Assembly: GCA_011773795.1 (NCBI GenBank)
Contig: WVWW01000281.1
Location: 20,557 to 36,710 of the forward strand
Source: Acidobacteriota bacterium
GTDB taxonomy: Bacteria > Acidobacteriota > Polarisedimenticolia > Polarisedimenticolales > Polarisedimenticolaceae
Direction of reading: 5' to 3'
DNA length: 16,154 nt
Below are positions 5,201 through 14,611 of this stretch, piece after piece; within the stretch, counting starts at the first letter, position 1, and each line of letters starts with the position of its first letter. The position numbers were made by a program, and so were the translations under genes. The notes under the pieces are model-generated. The model saw nothing but the letters and a program-made list of their open reading frames with translations, was not told the origin of the DNA and did no database searches.

Positions 5201-6607
5201 TTGCCCTCCGGACGCCTCAGCGTTCTCGTGCTGGCCGCCGGCAAGGGGACGCGAATGCGTTCCAAGACGATCAAGCTGCTGCACCCCGTCGCGGGCCGGC
5301 CGATGGTCGCCTGGGTGCTCGACGCGGCGGCGGCCCTCAAGCCTGCCAAGAGCGTCACCGTCGTCGGCTATCAGGCCGATCGCGTGCGGTCGGCGTTGGC
5401 GCACTCGCGAAGTTCGTTCGTCTTGCAGAAGGAGCAGCGCGGGACCGGACACGCGGTCCTGCAGGCCGCGCGACACATCGGTTCGAAGCCCGGCAGCCTG
5501 CTGATCCTCAACGGCGACCTGCCTTCGTTGCGCAGCGCAACCCTGCGTAAGCTCGTCGCGACGCACCGGCGCAGCCGCTCGGCGCTGACGGTGCTGACGG
5601 CCGAGTTACGGGACGCGACCGGCTACGGACGGATCCTCCGCGACGGCAAGGGTCGGGTCGAGCGCATCGTCGAACATCGCGACGCGTCACGCGACGAACG
5701 ACGCGTTCGTGAGATCAACACCGGCGTGTTCGTCGCGAATCCGGCCAAGCTGTTTCCGGTCCTGCGCCGCCTCCGGCCGGACAACGATCAGGGCGAGTAC
5801 TACATCACGGATGCTGTCCATGAGCTTCTCGACCGAGGCGAGCGCGTCGGGGCGGTGTGCCACTCCGATGCCGAGGAGGTGCTCGGCGTCAACACCCGCC
5901 AGGAGCTCGCGCGGGCGTCGCAGATGCTCTTCGACCGGCAGGCCGAGCACCTGCAGGATCGCGGCGTCACACTGCTCGATGCCGCGCGAATCTGGATCGA
6001 TCCGCGCGCGAAGGTCGGGCGCGACACGGTGATCTATCCGGGCGTGATCGTGGAGGGCGCGTGCCGCATCGGCGCGGAGTGCGTGATCCGCCCCGGCTGC
6101 CGGATCGTCGATTCCACCATCGGTGCGGGCACCGAGATCAAGGATTTCAGCGTCGTGCTCGAGAGCCGCGTGGCCCGCAACGCCGCGGTCGGCCCGTTCG
6201 CGCACTTGCGTCCCGGATCGATCCTCGACGATTCTACCAAGGTCGGGAACTTCGTCGAGGTGAAGAAGACCCGTCTGGGTCGCGGCAGCAAGGCCAGCCA
6301 CCTCACCTACCTGGGTGACGCGACGATCGGCGAGGGCTGCAACATCGGCGCAGGCACGATCACGTGTAACTACGACGGCGCGAACAAGAGCCCCACCGAT
6401 CTCGGCAAGGGAGTGTTCATCGGCAGCAACACGCAGCTCGTGGCACCGCTCAAGATCGGCGCGGGCGCCTATGTCGCCGCGGGGTCGACCGTGACCCGGG
6501 ATGTGCCCAAGGGCGCGCTGGCGATCGGCCGCAGCCGGCAGAAGAACATCGAGGGCTGGGTCGCGAGACAATCCAAGAAACGAAAGCGCGCAAAGAAAAA
6601 GAGCTGA
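5201..6607 (+). CDS. glmU: Bifunctional N-acetylglucosamine-1-phosphate uridyltransferase / glucosamine-1-phosphate N-acetyltransferase
   Basis: GlmU acetylates glucosamine-1-phosphate with acetyl-CoA and then couples the product to UTP, giving UDP-GlcNAc for peptidoglycan and lipopolysaccharide. The N-terminal uridyltransferase shows LAAGKGTRMRS (11-21), Lys25, QRGTGHA (79-85), NGDLP with metal-binding Asp106, GYGRIL, EINTGVF and DQGEYYITD. The C-terminal left-handed beta-helix starts near 265. Its acetyltransferase site includes SHLTYLGD with catalytic His367, NIGAGTITCNYDGANK and the FIGSNTQLVAP hexapeptides. At 468 residues it has family length, plus an unusual basic tail (KKRKRAKKKS). 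TTG 5201 is the start, three bases after the TPR stop, without a strong Shine-Dalgarno. It is followed 60 bases later by glmS. Confidence 0.97.
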   Translation: MPSGRLSVLVLAAGKGTRMRSKTIKLLHPVAGRPMVAWVLDAAAALKPAKSVTVVGYQADRVRSALAHSRSSFVLQKEQRGTGHAVLQAARHIGSKPGSLLILNGDLPSLRSATLRKLVATHRRSRSALTVLTAELRDATGYGRILRDGKGRVERIVEHRDASRDERRVREINTGVFVANPAKLFPVLRRLRPDNDQGEYYITDAVHELLDRGERVGAVCHSDAEEVLGVNTRQELARASQMLFDRQAEHLQDRGVTLLDAARIWIDPRAKVGRDTVIYPGVIVEGACRIGAECVIRPGCRIVDSTIGAGTEIKDFSVVLESRVARNAAVGPFAHLRPGSILDDSTKVGNFVEVKKTRLGRGSKASHLTYLGDATIGEGCNIGAGTITCNYDGANKSPTDLGKGVFIGSNTQLVAPLKIGAGAYVAAGSTVTRDVPKGALAIGRSRQKNIEGWVARQSKKRKRAKKKS

Positions 6608-6613
6608 TCCGGG

Positions 6614-6644
6614 TTGGCGCGCGAGAGAGCGCTGGCCATATATT
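6614..6644 (+). promoter_or_regulatory. glmS: Possible internal promoter before glmS
   Basis: TTGGCG (6614-6619) is followed by CATATA at 17 bases or TATATT (6639-6644) at 19 bases, the only AT-rich spot in the 60-base glmU-glmS gap. It could give glmS extra transcription independent of glmU. The -35 is imperfect. The gap is too short for, and does not resemble, the glmS ribozyme. Confidence 0.35.
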
Positions 6645-6667
6645 GAGGGCCGAGGGAGTACCGTCGC

Positions 6668-8512
<1,845 letters not shown>

Positions 8513-8521
8513 CGCCCGTTC

Positions 8522-10333
8522 ATGCTCCCCCCCTTCTCTGACAAGCGCTTGCGGCGACGTGGCCGGTGGATCCTCCTGTCGGCCCTGATCGGCGTCGTCG
8601 CCGGGGTCGGCGCGATCCTGTTCGACCTTCTGTTCCACCTCGCTCAGCGCTGGCTCTTGGGGGAAGTCGGCCGGTTCAGCCCGCCCGGCGCGCCACTCGA
8701 GCACGTCGACGCCTTCGGTCCGGAGAACGTTTGGCTGCTCCCGCTCTCGTTGGCCCTCGGGGGTCTGGTCTCCGGGCTGCTCGTCTATTTTGTGGCGCCC
8801 GAGGCCGAGGGTCACGGCACCGACTCGGTGATCAAGGCGTTCCACCACCGGCTTGGCAAGGTGCGCAAACGGGTGGCTCCCGTCAAGGCGATCGCTTCCG
8901 CGATCACCATCGGAGCCGGCGGGTCGGCCGGGCGCGAGGGGCCGATCGCTCAGATCGGCGCGAGCTTCGGCTCGTTCCTCGGGGACCTGCTCAAGGTGAC
9001 GCATCACGAGCGACGGATCCTGATGATGGCCGGAATGGCCGGCGGTATCGGCAGCATTTTCCGAGCACCGCTCGGCGCGTCCTTTTTTTCGGCCGAGGTG
9101 CTCTACAGCAAACCGGAGTTCGAGTACGAGGTTTTGCTTCCCGGTTTGATCTCGGCCATCACCGGCTACTCGATTTACTCCTCCTACGCCGGCTGGGGGT
9201 TCCTCTTCGACGTTCCCGAGATCTCGTTCCACGAGCCGCGGCAGCTGGCGGTCTACGCGGCGCTGGGCGTTGCCTGCGCCCTGCTCGGCGCGCTCTACCC
9301 GAAGTTCTTCTACTTCGTGCGCGACCAGATCTTCAAACCGATGCCCGGGCCGACGTGGATCAAACCGGCGATCGGCATGACGGCCGTCGGGCTGATCGCG
9401 GTCGTGTTCCCGCAGGCCCTGGGGTTGGGCTACGGCTACGTCCAGCAGGCCATCGAGGGCAGCTTGACGGTCCAGTTTCTCCTGCTGTTCGTCGCGATCA
9501 AGATCGTCGCCACCTCGCTGACGATCTCCTCCGGCGGCAGCGGCGGCGTCTTCGGCCCGTCGCTGGTGATCGGCGGGGCGCTGGGCGCCGCGCTGGGCCA
9601 GGGCTTCGTCGAATGGGTGCCCGGCTGGGCTCCGGAGCCCGCCGCCTGCGTGATGGTCGGCATGGGCGGCTTCTTCGCCGGGGTGGCCAAGACGCCGTTC
9701 GCGGCGGTCATCATGGTGATGGAGATGACCGGCTCCTACGGCCTGCTGGTGCCCAGCCTGCTGGTCGCGGCCATCGCCTACCTCTGCCTGCCGCTGGCGA
9801 TCCGGCTCTACGAGAATCAGGTCCCTGCCCGGCTCGACTCTCCGGCCCATACGGGTTCGTTCGCCAACGATATCCTGCGCAATCTCACGGTGCGCGACTG
9901 TCTCGAAGAATCCGAGCCCCATGGCAGGACGATCAGCCTCGACACACCGTTCGATCAGCTGATCAACCTGACCGCCTCGGGGAAACAGACGGTCTTCCCG
10001 GTCGTTGCGGAGGACGACACGCTGCTCGGCGAGCTCACCCTCGAGGACATCCGCCGCGTGATGCTCGAAACCGAAGAGCAGCGCCCCGACATGGCGGGCG
10101 ACATGATGCACTCGGTCGTCGGGCCGTTGACGCCCGGCGATAACCTGAGCGTCGCCGCTGCCCTGCTCGCCGGCCGGGCCAGCGACACCGTCATCGTCGT
10201 CGACGACGTGCAGACGCAGCACGTCGTGGCCCTGCTGAGCCGACGCGAGTTGATCCTGACGTACGGCCGCGAGATCGCACGCCTCAAGGAGACGGATCAT
10301 CGCGACCAGGCCGCCGAGGGCGAACCAATCTAA
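8522..10333 (+). CDS. CLC-family chloride channel/transporter with C-terminal CBS pair
   Basis: This is an inner-membrane CLC protein moving chloride (or another anion), either as a channel or in exchange for protons. The membrane core spans about 15-430. The signature segments are present: GHGTD (97-101) in place of the usual GSGIP, GREGPIAQIG with gating Glu139, GSIFRAPLG, and SGGSGGVFGPS (338-347). Tyr430 (RLYENQ) can be aligned with the anion-binding Tyr of the E. coli protein. Glu192 (AEVLY) aligns by eye with the internal proton glutamate, which favours an H+/anion exchanger, but this is inference. Residues about 456-590 form two CBS domains that typically bind adenine nucleotides. The start is ATG 8522, nine bases after glmS, without a clear Shine-Dalgarno. 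The TAA (10331-10333) is immediately followed by repeat copy 2. Confidence 0.93.
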   Translation: MLPPFSDKRLRRRGRWILLSALIGVVAGVGAILFDLLFHLAQRWLLGEVGRFSPPGAPLEHVDAFGPENVWLLPLSLALGGLVSGLLVYFVAPEAEGHGTDSVIKAFHHRLGKVRKRVAPVKAIASAITIGAGGSAGREGPIAQIGASFGSFLGDLLKVTHHERRILMMAGMAGGIGSIFRAPLGASFFSAEVLYSKPEFEYEVLLPGLISAITGYSIYSSYAGWGFLFDVPEISFHEPRQLAVYAALGVACALLGALYPKFFYFVRDQIFKPMPGPTWIKPAIGMTAVGLIAVVFPQALGLGYGYVQQAIEGSLTVQFLLLFVAIKIVATSLTISSGGSGGVFGPSLVIGGALGAALGQGFVEWVPGWAPEPAACVMVGMGGFFAGVAKTPFAAVIMVMEMTGSYGLLVPSLLVAAIAYLCLPLAIRLYENQVPARLDSPAHTGSFANDILRNLTVRDCLEESEPHGRTISLDTPFDQLINLTASGKQTVFPVVAEDDTLLGELTLEDIRRVMLETEEQRPDMAGDMMHSVVGPLTPGDNLSVAAALLAGRASDTVIVVDDVQTQHVVALLSRRELILTYGREIARLKETDHRDQAAEGEPI

Positions 10334-10415
10334 TGGGGTCAAGTCTTGGCATGAGACATACGGTCGCCATCTCGCAACCGTCGCCGTATGTCTCATGCCA
10401 AGACTTGACCCCATT
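10332..10415. repeat. Inverted-repeat element, copy 2 (REPIN/MITE-like)
   Basis: There are two perfect 32-base arms, 10332-10363 and 10384-10415, around a 20-base loop, giving a near-palindromic 84-base element. Within each arm the 25-mer at 10335-10359 (and its complement at 10388-10412) is identical to that of copy 1, starting GGGGTCAAGTCTTGGCATGA. Three of the four arms also share a leading T and a trailing AC; the loop is unrelated to that of copy 1. The element begins within the clc stop codon (TAA, 10331-10333) and ends 38 bases before the helicase GTG, so it fills most of the clc-uvrD gap. In RNA it would form a very stable 32-bp stem that could protect the upstream message or block read-through, but no U-run follows. 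No transposase lies nearby; movement in trans is inference. Confidence 0.92.
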
Positions 10416-10444
10416 CGCGGTAGAATGGTTCGGGTCGATTGTAC

Positions 10445-10448
10445 GGAG
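10445..10448 (+). promoter_or_regulatory. uvrD-like helicase ribosome binding site
   Basis: GGAG lies 5 bases before GTG 10454. It favours that start over TTG 10439 (upstream of the site) and ATG 10490 (next GGAG about 12 bases away). A TAGAAT at 10421-10426 could be a -10, but no matching -35 is found. Confidence 0.55.
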
Positions 10449-10453
10449 CGCGG

Positions 10454-12751
10454 GTGGAACCACCGGAACAGTCGGAGCGATCGTTGTTCATGCCGGACGC
10501 CGCCGGCGACGCGGACCTGTTGGCGGCGCTCAACGATCGGCAGCGCGAAGCGGTCATGCACGGCGACGGGCCCGCGCTGGTACTCGCCGGCGCCGGCTCC
10601 GGCAAGACGCGCGTCATCACCCATCGAATCGCCTGGCTCGTGCGCGAGTGCGGGGTTCCGCCCGAGCGCATCGTCGCCGTCACGTTCACCAACAAGGCCG
10701 CCGCGGAGATGCGCGAGCGCGTCGAGGCGCTGCTCGGCTCGGCCTCGTTCGATGCCTGGATCGGTACGTTTCACGCGCTGTGTTTGCGCATCCTGCGACG
10801 CGACGGCGGCCGCATCGGACTGCAGCCGGGCTTCAACATTTATGACACCGACGATCAGCTCGCCTTGGTCAAGCGGATCATCAAGAGCGAAGGGCTGGAT
10901 GACGGGAGTGGTACGCCACGTTCGTTCCTCTCCCGTATCTCGAGATGCAAGAACGCGATGCAGCGTCCCGACGAAGTGGCCGCGCACGCCTACAACCCCG
11001 AGGCCCGAGCGCTGGCCCAGGTGTTCCAGCAGTACGAGGACGGGTTGCGCTCGTCGAACGCCGTCGATTTCGACGACCTGCTGGTGCGCACGCTGGAGCT
11101 CTTCCGCGGCACGCCGCAACTCGCCGAGGCCTACGCCTCCCGCTGCGAGCACCTGCTCGTCGACGAGTACCAGGACACCAACCGGCCGCAGTACCTGCTG
11201 GTCCGGGCGCTGTCGGCGATCCACGGCAACGTCTGCGTCGTCGGCGACGAGGACCAGAGCATCTACCGCTTCCGCGGCGCGGAGATCCGCAACATCCTCG
11301 ATTTCGAGCACGACCACGACGCGACCGAGGTGATCCGGCTGGAGCAGAACTACCGCTCCACGGGAACGATCATCCAGGCGGCGAGCGCGGTGATCGCCAA
11401 CAACAAGTACCGCAAGGGCAAGACGCTGTGGACGCAGAACCCCGACGGGGAGAAGATCGAGGTTTACGCGGCCCCGGACGACCGCGCCGAGGCCGTGTGG
11501 GTCGCGCAGCGCTTACGTGGCCTGGAAGATCGTGTCCCGTTCGAGGAGTGCGCCGTCCTGTACCGAACCAACGCGCAGTCGCGGCAGGTGGAAGAGATCT
11601 TCCGCCGCGACCGCATCCCGTACCAGATCGTGGGCTCGGTGCAGTTCTACGAGCGCAAGGAGATCAAGGACCTCCTGGCGTATCTCAAGCTCGCCGTCAA
11701 TCCGGCGGACAACGTCTCGTTCCGCCGCATCGTCAACACGCCGCCGCGCGGCATCGGCGGTACTACAATCGGACGGATCGAGGATGTCTCACGGACGGTG
11801 GGCCTGCCTTTGCTCGAGGCCGCCCACCATGCCGTTCACGAAGACTTCCTGCCGACACGCTCGGCCAAGCAGTTGGCCGGATTCTTGGAGCTGGCGGCCG
11901 ACTTCCGCCGCCGCGCCGAGGAGCAACCCGTCGCAGCACTGCTCGACCACCTGGTCGACGCGTTGAATTACGCCGACTACCTCGAAAAGACCTACGCCGG
12001 CCAGGGCGCCGAACGGATGGAGAATGTGGAGGCGTTGATCTCCGCGGCGGTCGAGTACGCCGAGGAGGAGGGCCTCGGGGAAGACGAGGGCGGTGTGCTC
12101 GGTTTCCTCGATCGTTCGGCACTCGTCTCCGACGCGGACGACGTCGGGGCCCAACCGGGAGTCACCCTGATGACGGTGCATTGCGCCAAGGGACTGGAGT
12201 ACCCGGTCGTTTTCCTGGTCGGGCTGGAGGAGAACCTGTTCCCCCACGCCATGTCCGTCGGCGACGAGGAGGACGTCGAGGAAGAGCGACGGCTGTGCTA
12301 CGTGGCGATGACCCGGGCTCGAAAGCTTTTGTTCCTGACCCACGCCCAGTTCCGCCGCACGCACGGGGCGTTCCTGCCCAGCCGCCCGTCTCGATTCCTG
12401 GAAGAGACACCGGAGGCGTTGACCGAGGAGGTCCACTCGACCGAGGGCGGTTTCTTCGGCGGGCCCGGCCGTGGCGACGCCGTTCGCGCGCCGAACCAAG
12501 GCTACGGGTCCGGATCGTCGGCGGCCCGGGCCGCTCGACGGCGGCCCCATGCGGCCCCGAGCGTGGTGCCCCAGGAGGATCCGGGCGACGGGTTCCCCGT
12601 CGGGGCGCGGGTGATGCACCCGCGCTTCGGAGGCGGTAGAATCCTCGACCGCGAAGGCAAGGGCAAGACGCTCAAGCTGACGATCCACTTTTCGGATCAC
12701 GGACCCAAGAAGATCCTACCCTCGTACACCAAGCTGAGTGTCGAGAACTGA
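10454..12751 (+). CDS. UvrD/PcrA-type superfamily 1A DNA helicase
   Basis: This is an ATP-driven 3'-5' DNA helicase of the UvrD/PcrA/Rep family, acting in nucleotide excision repair, replication-fork clearance and RNA polymerase displacement. The motifs are in order: Q-motif LNDRQREAV, Walker A AGAGSGKT (about 45-52), FTNKAAAEMRERV, GTFHALCLR, Walker B DEYQDT (about 237-242), GDEDQSIYRFRGA (about 263-275), QNYRS, YRTNAQSR, VTLMTVHCAKGLEYPVVF (about 569-586) and CYVAMTRA (about 614-621). The end, FPVGARVMHPRFGGGRI to KILPSYTKL, is the Tudor-like domain of PcrA/UvrD known to contact RNA polymerase, which makes Rep less likely. GTG 10454 gives 765 residues; TTG 10439 and ATG 10490 are alternatives. 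efp starts 22 bases after the stop. I leave the symbol open between pcrA and uvrD. Confidence 0.95.
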   Translation: MEPPEQSERSLFMPDAAGDADLLAALNDRQREAVMHGDGPALVLAGAGSGKTRVITHRIAWLVRECGVPPERIVAVTFTNKAAAEMRERVEALLGSASFDAWIGTFHALCLRILRRDGGRIGLQPGFNIYDTDDQLALVKRIIKSEGLDDGSGTPRSFLSRISRCKNAMQRPDEVAAHAYNPEARALAQVFQQYEDGLRSSNAVDFDDLLVRTLELFRGTPQLAEAYASRCEHLLVDEYQDTNRPQYLLVRALSAIHGNVCVVGDEDQSIYRFRGAEIRNILDFEHDHDATEVIRLEQNYRSTGTIIQAASAVIANNKYRKGKTLWTQNPDGEKIEVYAAPDDRAEAVWVAQRLRGLEDRVPFEECAVLYRTNAQSRQVEEIFRRDRIPYQIVGSVQFYERKEIKDLLAYLKLAVNPADNVSFRRIVNTPPRGIGGTTIGRIEDVSRTVGLPLLEAAHHAVHEDFLPTRSAKQLAGFLELAADFRRRAEEQPVAALLDHLVDALNYADYLEKTYAGQGAERMENVEALISAAVEYAEEEGLGEDEGGVLGFLDRSALVSDADDVGAQPGVTLMTVHCAKGLEYPVVFLVGLEENLFPHAMSVGDEEDVEEERRLCYVAMTRARKLLFLTHAQFRRTHGAFLPSRPSRFLEETPEALTEEVHSTEGGFFGGPGRGDAVRAPNQGYGSGSSAARAARRRPHAAPSVVPQEDPGDGFPVGARVMHPRFGGGRILDREGKGKTLKLTIHFSDHGPKKILPSYTKLSVEN

Positions 12752-12773
12752 GAACGAGACCGCTGAGGAGACC

Positions 12774-13331
12774 ATGAAGGCAACGCAGATTCGCAAGGGC
12801 AACATCATCCGCGTTGACGGAACGCTGTACAAGATCATGAACATGGATCACGTCACCCCGGGCAAGGGGCGCGCGCACATCCAGACCAAGCTGCGCAATA
12901 TCCTCGAGGGAACCCAAACGGAGAAGCGTTTCCGCAGCGACGAGGACATCGAGAAGGTCGTGATCGAAACCAAAGAGATGCAGTACCTCTACAACGACGG
13001 GGACGGGTATCACTTCATGGACACGACGACCTACGATCAGGTTTCGATCTCCAAGGAGACGCTCGGCGACGCGGTGCAGTACTTGATCCCCGACTCGACG
13101 CTGAACCTGGAATGGTTCGAGGGCCACGCGATCGGTGTCGAGCTACCACCGGTGGTCGAGCTCAAGGTCATCGAGACACCGCCCGGGGTGAAGGACGCCA
13201 CGGCCTCGGCCCAACGCAAGCCCGCGACGATGGAAACCGGGCTCGTCATTCAGGTGCCTTCGTTCATCAACGAAGGCGAGGTCATTCGCATCAACACCGC
13301 GGACGCGAGCTACTCCGAGCGCGCGAAGTAA
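12774..13331 (+). CDS. efp: Elongation factor P
   Basis: EF-P enters the ribosome between the P and E sites and relieves stalling at consecutive prolines. The 185-residue product has the three beta-barrel domains: a KOW-like N domain starting with MKATQIRKGNIIRVDG, a middle domain with TTYDQVSI, and a C-terminal OB domain with GLVIQVPSFINEGEVIRINTADASYSERAK. The tip loop TPGKGRA carries Lys31, the position modified in other bacteria. This is the lysine-type loop, served by EpmA-like or other lysine modification and not by EarP rhamnosylation of arginine; no modification gene is in the window. The frame is open to GTG 12738 inside the helicase end, but ATG 12774 matches the family start and is preceded by AGGAG (12766-12770), only 3 bases away. 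It converges on the carboxypeptidase gene with 13 bases between stops and no convincing terminator hairpin. Confidence 0.97.
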   Translation: MKATQIRKGNIIRVDGTLYKIMNMDHVTPGKGRAHIQTKLRNILEGTQTEKRFRSDEDIEKVVIETKEMQYLYNDGDGYHFMDTTTYDQVSISKETLGDAVQYLIPDSTLNLEWFEGHAIGVELPPVVELKVIETPPGVKDATASAQRKPATMETGLVIQVPSFINEGEVIRINTADASYSERAK

Positions 13332-13344
13332 TCCCGGTCTCTTT

Positions 13345-14601
13345 TTATTCGGCTGCCGCCGGCCGGTAGGTGTGCGAGGCACTGGCGTCTTGATGCGAGT
13401 AGCGGGCGGTCGCATCACAAGCGCCGCCCCGGACGTTCCAGCGCTTGGCCCGGTCCAGTAGCCAGCGCGTTTGGGCTCTCCGGGCCGTGTTCATGCGCGC
13501 GCCGTTGCGCGGTGCGCCGATGAAGAAATCGACGTCGCCGTGATCGGTCGAGACGGACCCGGCCAACGCGATGACGCCGCCGTCGGTCTGGACCAGCGTC
13601 CCCGTTTTGCCCACGAGGCTGCCCGGGGGAAACTCCTGCAACAGGCCGCGATAGTTGCGCAACGTGTTGCGCCCGCAGTCGAGCGCCGGTAGTAGGTCCG
13701 CAAGGCCCAGGCCGTGTGATTCCGCAGTGCTCCTCAGCTCGCCGACCAGCCGGGTGATCTGACTCGGCGACATGCGGTTCGAACCCAGCCCGGAAAGCGT
13801 CGCGAAGCGGATGTCCGGCTGCGGATCAGCCCAGCGCTCGCGGTAGAAACGCTCCATCGCGGCAGGATCCCCCAGGTGATATCCGAGTCGCTCGATGTCG
13901 TTGTTCGAGTAATCGTTGAACCGTTTGAGGATCGTCTTCAGCGGATTTGATTGATGCTCGACGATCGGGCCGTCGGGCGCCGGGCCCGTGTCCGGACCGG
14001 CAATCCTCCCGACCGGAAGACGCAAGAACTTCACGCCGGGATGGCTCTCGCGATAGCGGCGCATGGCCGACAGCGTTTGTCGGCTCCAGGTGCGCGGGTC
14101 CCACGCCTTCGCCAGGCGTCGTGCCATCTTGATCGCGCGGGCGTCGACCTCCGCCAGCGTCCCCTCGGAGCCCCGCTCCCAACCGATCCAGAACCCCTCG
14201 TTGACGTACAGCGTGCCGTGCACCCGGCGGATGCCGAGATCGCTCAGCCGCTGCGCGACGAGCTGCGCATTCTCGACGTGAAAGTCGGGATCACCACCGC
14301 CATGGACGATCAGGTCGCCGTGAAGGATCCCCGCTTCCTCGTCGATGGTACCGCGTACGAAAACGGTCGTCACGAACCGATGATCCGGTCCGAGGGTCTC
14401 GAGGGCCCATAGCGTGGTGGCGAGCTTGACGACGGAGGCCGGATTGATCGCGACATCGGCGCGGTGGGCACCGCTGGCATCCGCGCCCGTCCAGTGCCAC
14501 ACGAGATCAATCCCGTGGATCCGGGTCGGCTCGGCCGCGCCGGCCAGCACCGAGAGGGCCAGCGACAACACGACAACGAGGGGGATCGAGCGAGCGGGCA
14601 T
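13345..14601 (-). CDS. dacB: PBP4-family (S13) D-alanyl-D-alanine carboxypeptidase/endopeptidase, compact form
   Basis: Serine peptidases of this low-molecular-mass penicillin-binding protein family remove the terminal D-Ala or cut cross-links of peptidoglycan in the periplasm. A signal peptide is clear (positive start, hydrophobic 6-20, AGAAEP cleavage area at about 20-25). The three active-site motifs are present: SVVK at 56-59 with nucleophile Ser56, SNN at 232-234, and KTG at 332-334. The HGDLIVHGGGDPDF block (94-107) is typical of S13 enzymes. At 418 residues it is shorter than E. coli PBP4 (477). The Ser-to-SxN spacing is about 176 residues against about 244 there, so the inserted domains are reduced. 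It follows the secreted-protein gene by 10 bases on the same strand. The symbol reflects the family; carboxypeptidase versus endopeptidase activity is not decided. Confidence 0.9.
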   Translation of the reverse strand: MPARSIPLVVVLSLALSVLAGAAEPTRIHGIDLVWHWTGADASGAHRADVAINPASVVKLATTLWALETLGPDHRFVTTVFVRGTIDEEAGILHGDLIVHGGGDPDFHVENAQLVAQRLSDLGIRRVHGTLYVNEGFWIGWERGSEGTLAEVDARAIKMARRLAKAWDPRTWSRQTLSAMRRYRESHPGVKFLRLPVGRIAGPDTGPAPDGPIVEHQSNPLKTILKRFNDYSNNDIERLGYHLGDPAAMERFYRERWADPQPDIRFATLSGLGSNRMSPSQITRLVGELRSTAESHGLGLADLLPALDCGRNTLRNYRGLLQEFPPGSLVGKTGTLVQTDGGVIALAGSVSTDHGDVDFFIGAPRNGARMNTARRAQTRWLLDRAKRWNVRGGACDATARYSHQDASASHTYRPAAAE

Positions 14602-14611
14602 GACAACCAGA

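Noticed and set aside
6608..6667. A glmS ribozyme before glmS.
   Set aside because: The gap is only 60 bases, far shorter than the ribozyme, and shows none of its pseudoknot layout.
10421..10426. TAGAAT as a -10 with TTGACC (10405-10410) of the repeat as its -35, a hybrid promoter for the helicase.
   Set aside because: The spacing is only 10 bases, far from the required 16-18, and no -10 lies at 17 bases from TTGACC.
10333..10845. An ATG inside repeat copy 2 overlapping the clc stop as TAATG, opening a frame that begins MGSSLGMRH.
   Set aside because: TAATG can couple translation, and the repeat arms are open in this frame, but the frame continues only as an off-frame reading of the helicase gene. 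Copy 1 lacks an equivalent extended frame.
8566..12639. Long plus-strand frames at 8566-10143 and 10945-12639.
   Set aside because: These are off-frame readings of the CLC and helicase genes, Arg/Gly/Ala-rich with no motif. Stop codons are rare in this frame because of high GC.
13332..13344. The CTTTTT run between the efp and dacB stops as an intrinsic terminator.
   Set aside because: No GC-rich hairpin directly precedes the T-run on either strand; only a 4-base TACT/AGTA pairing can be drawn.
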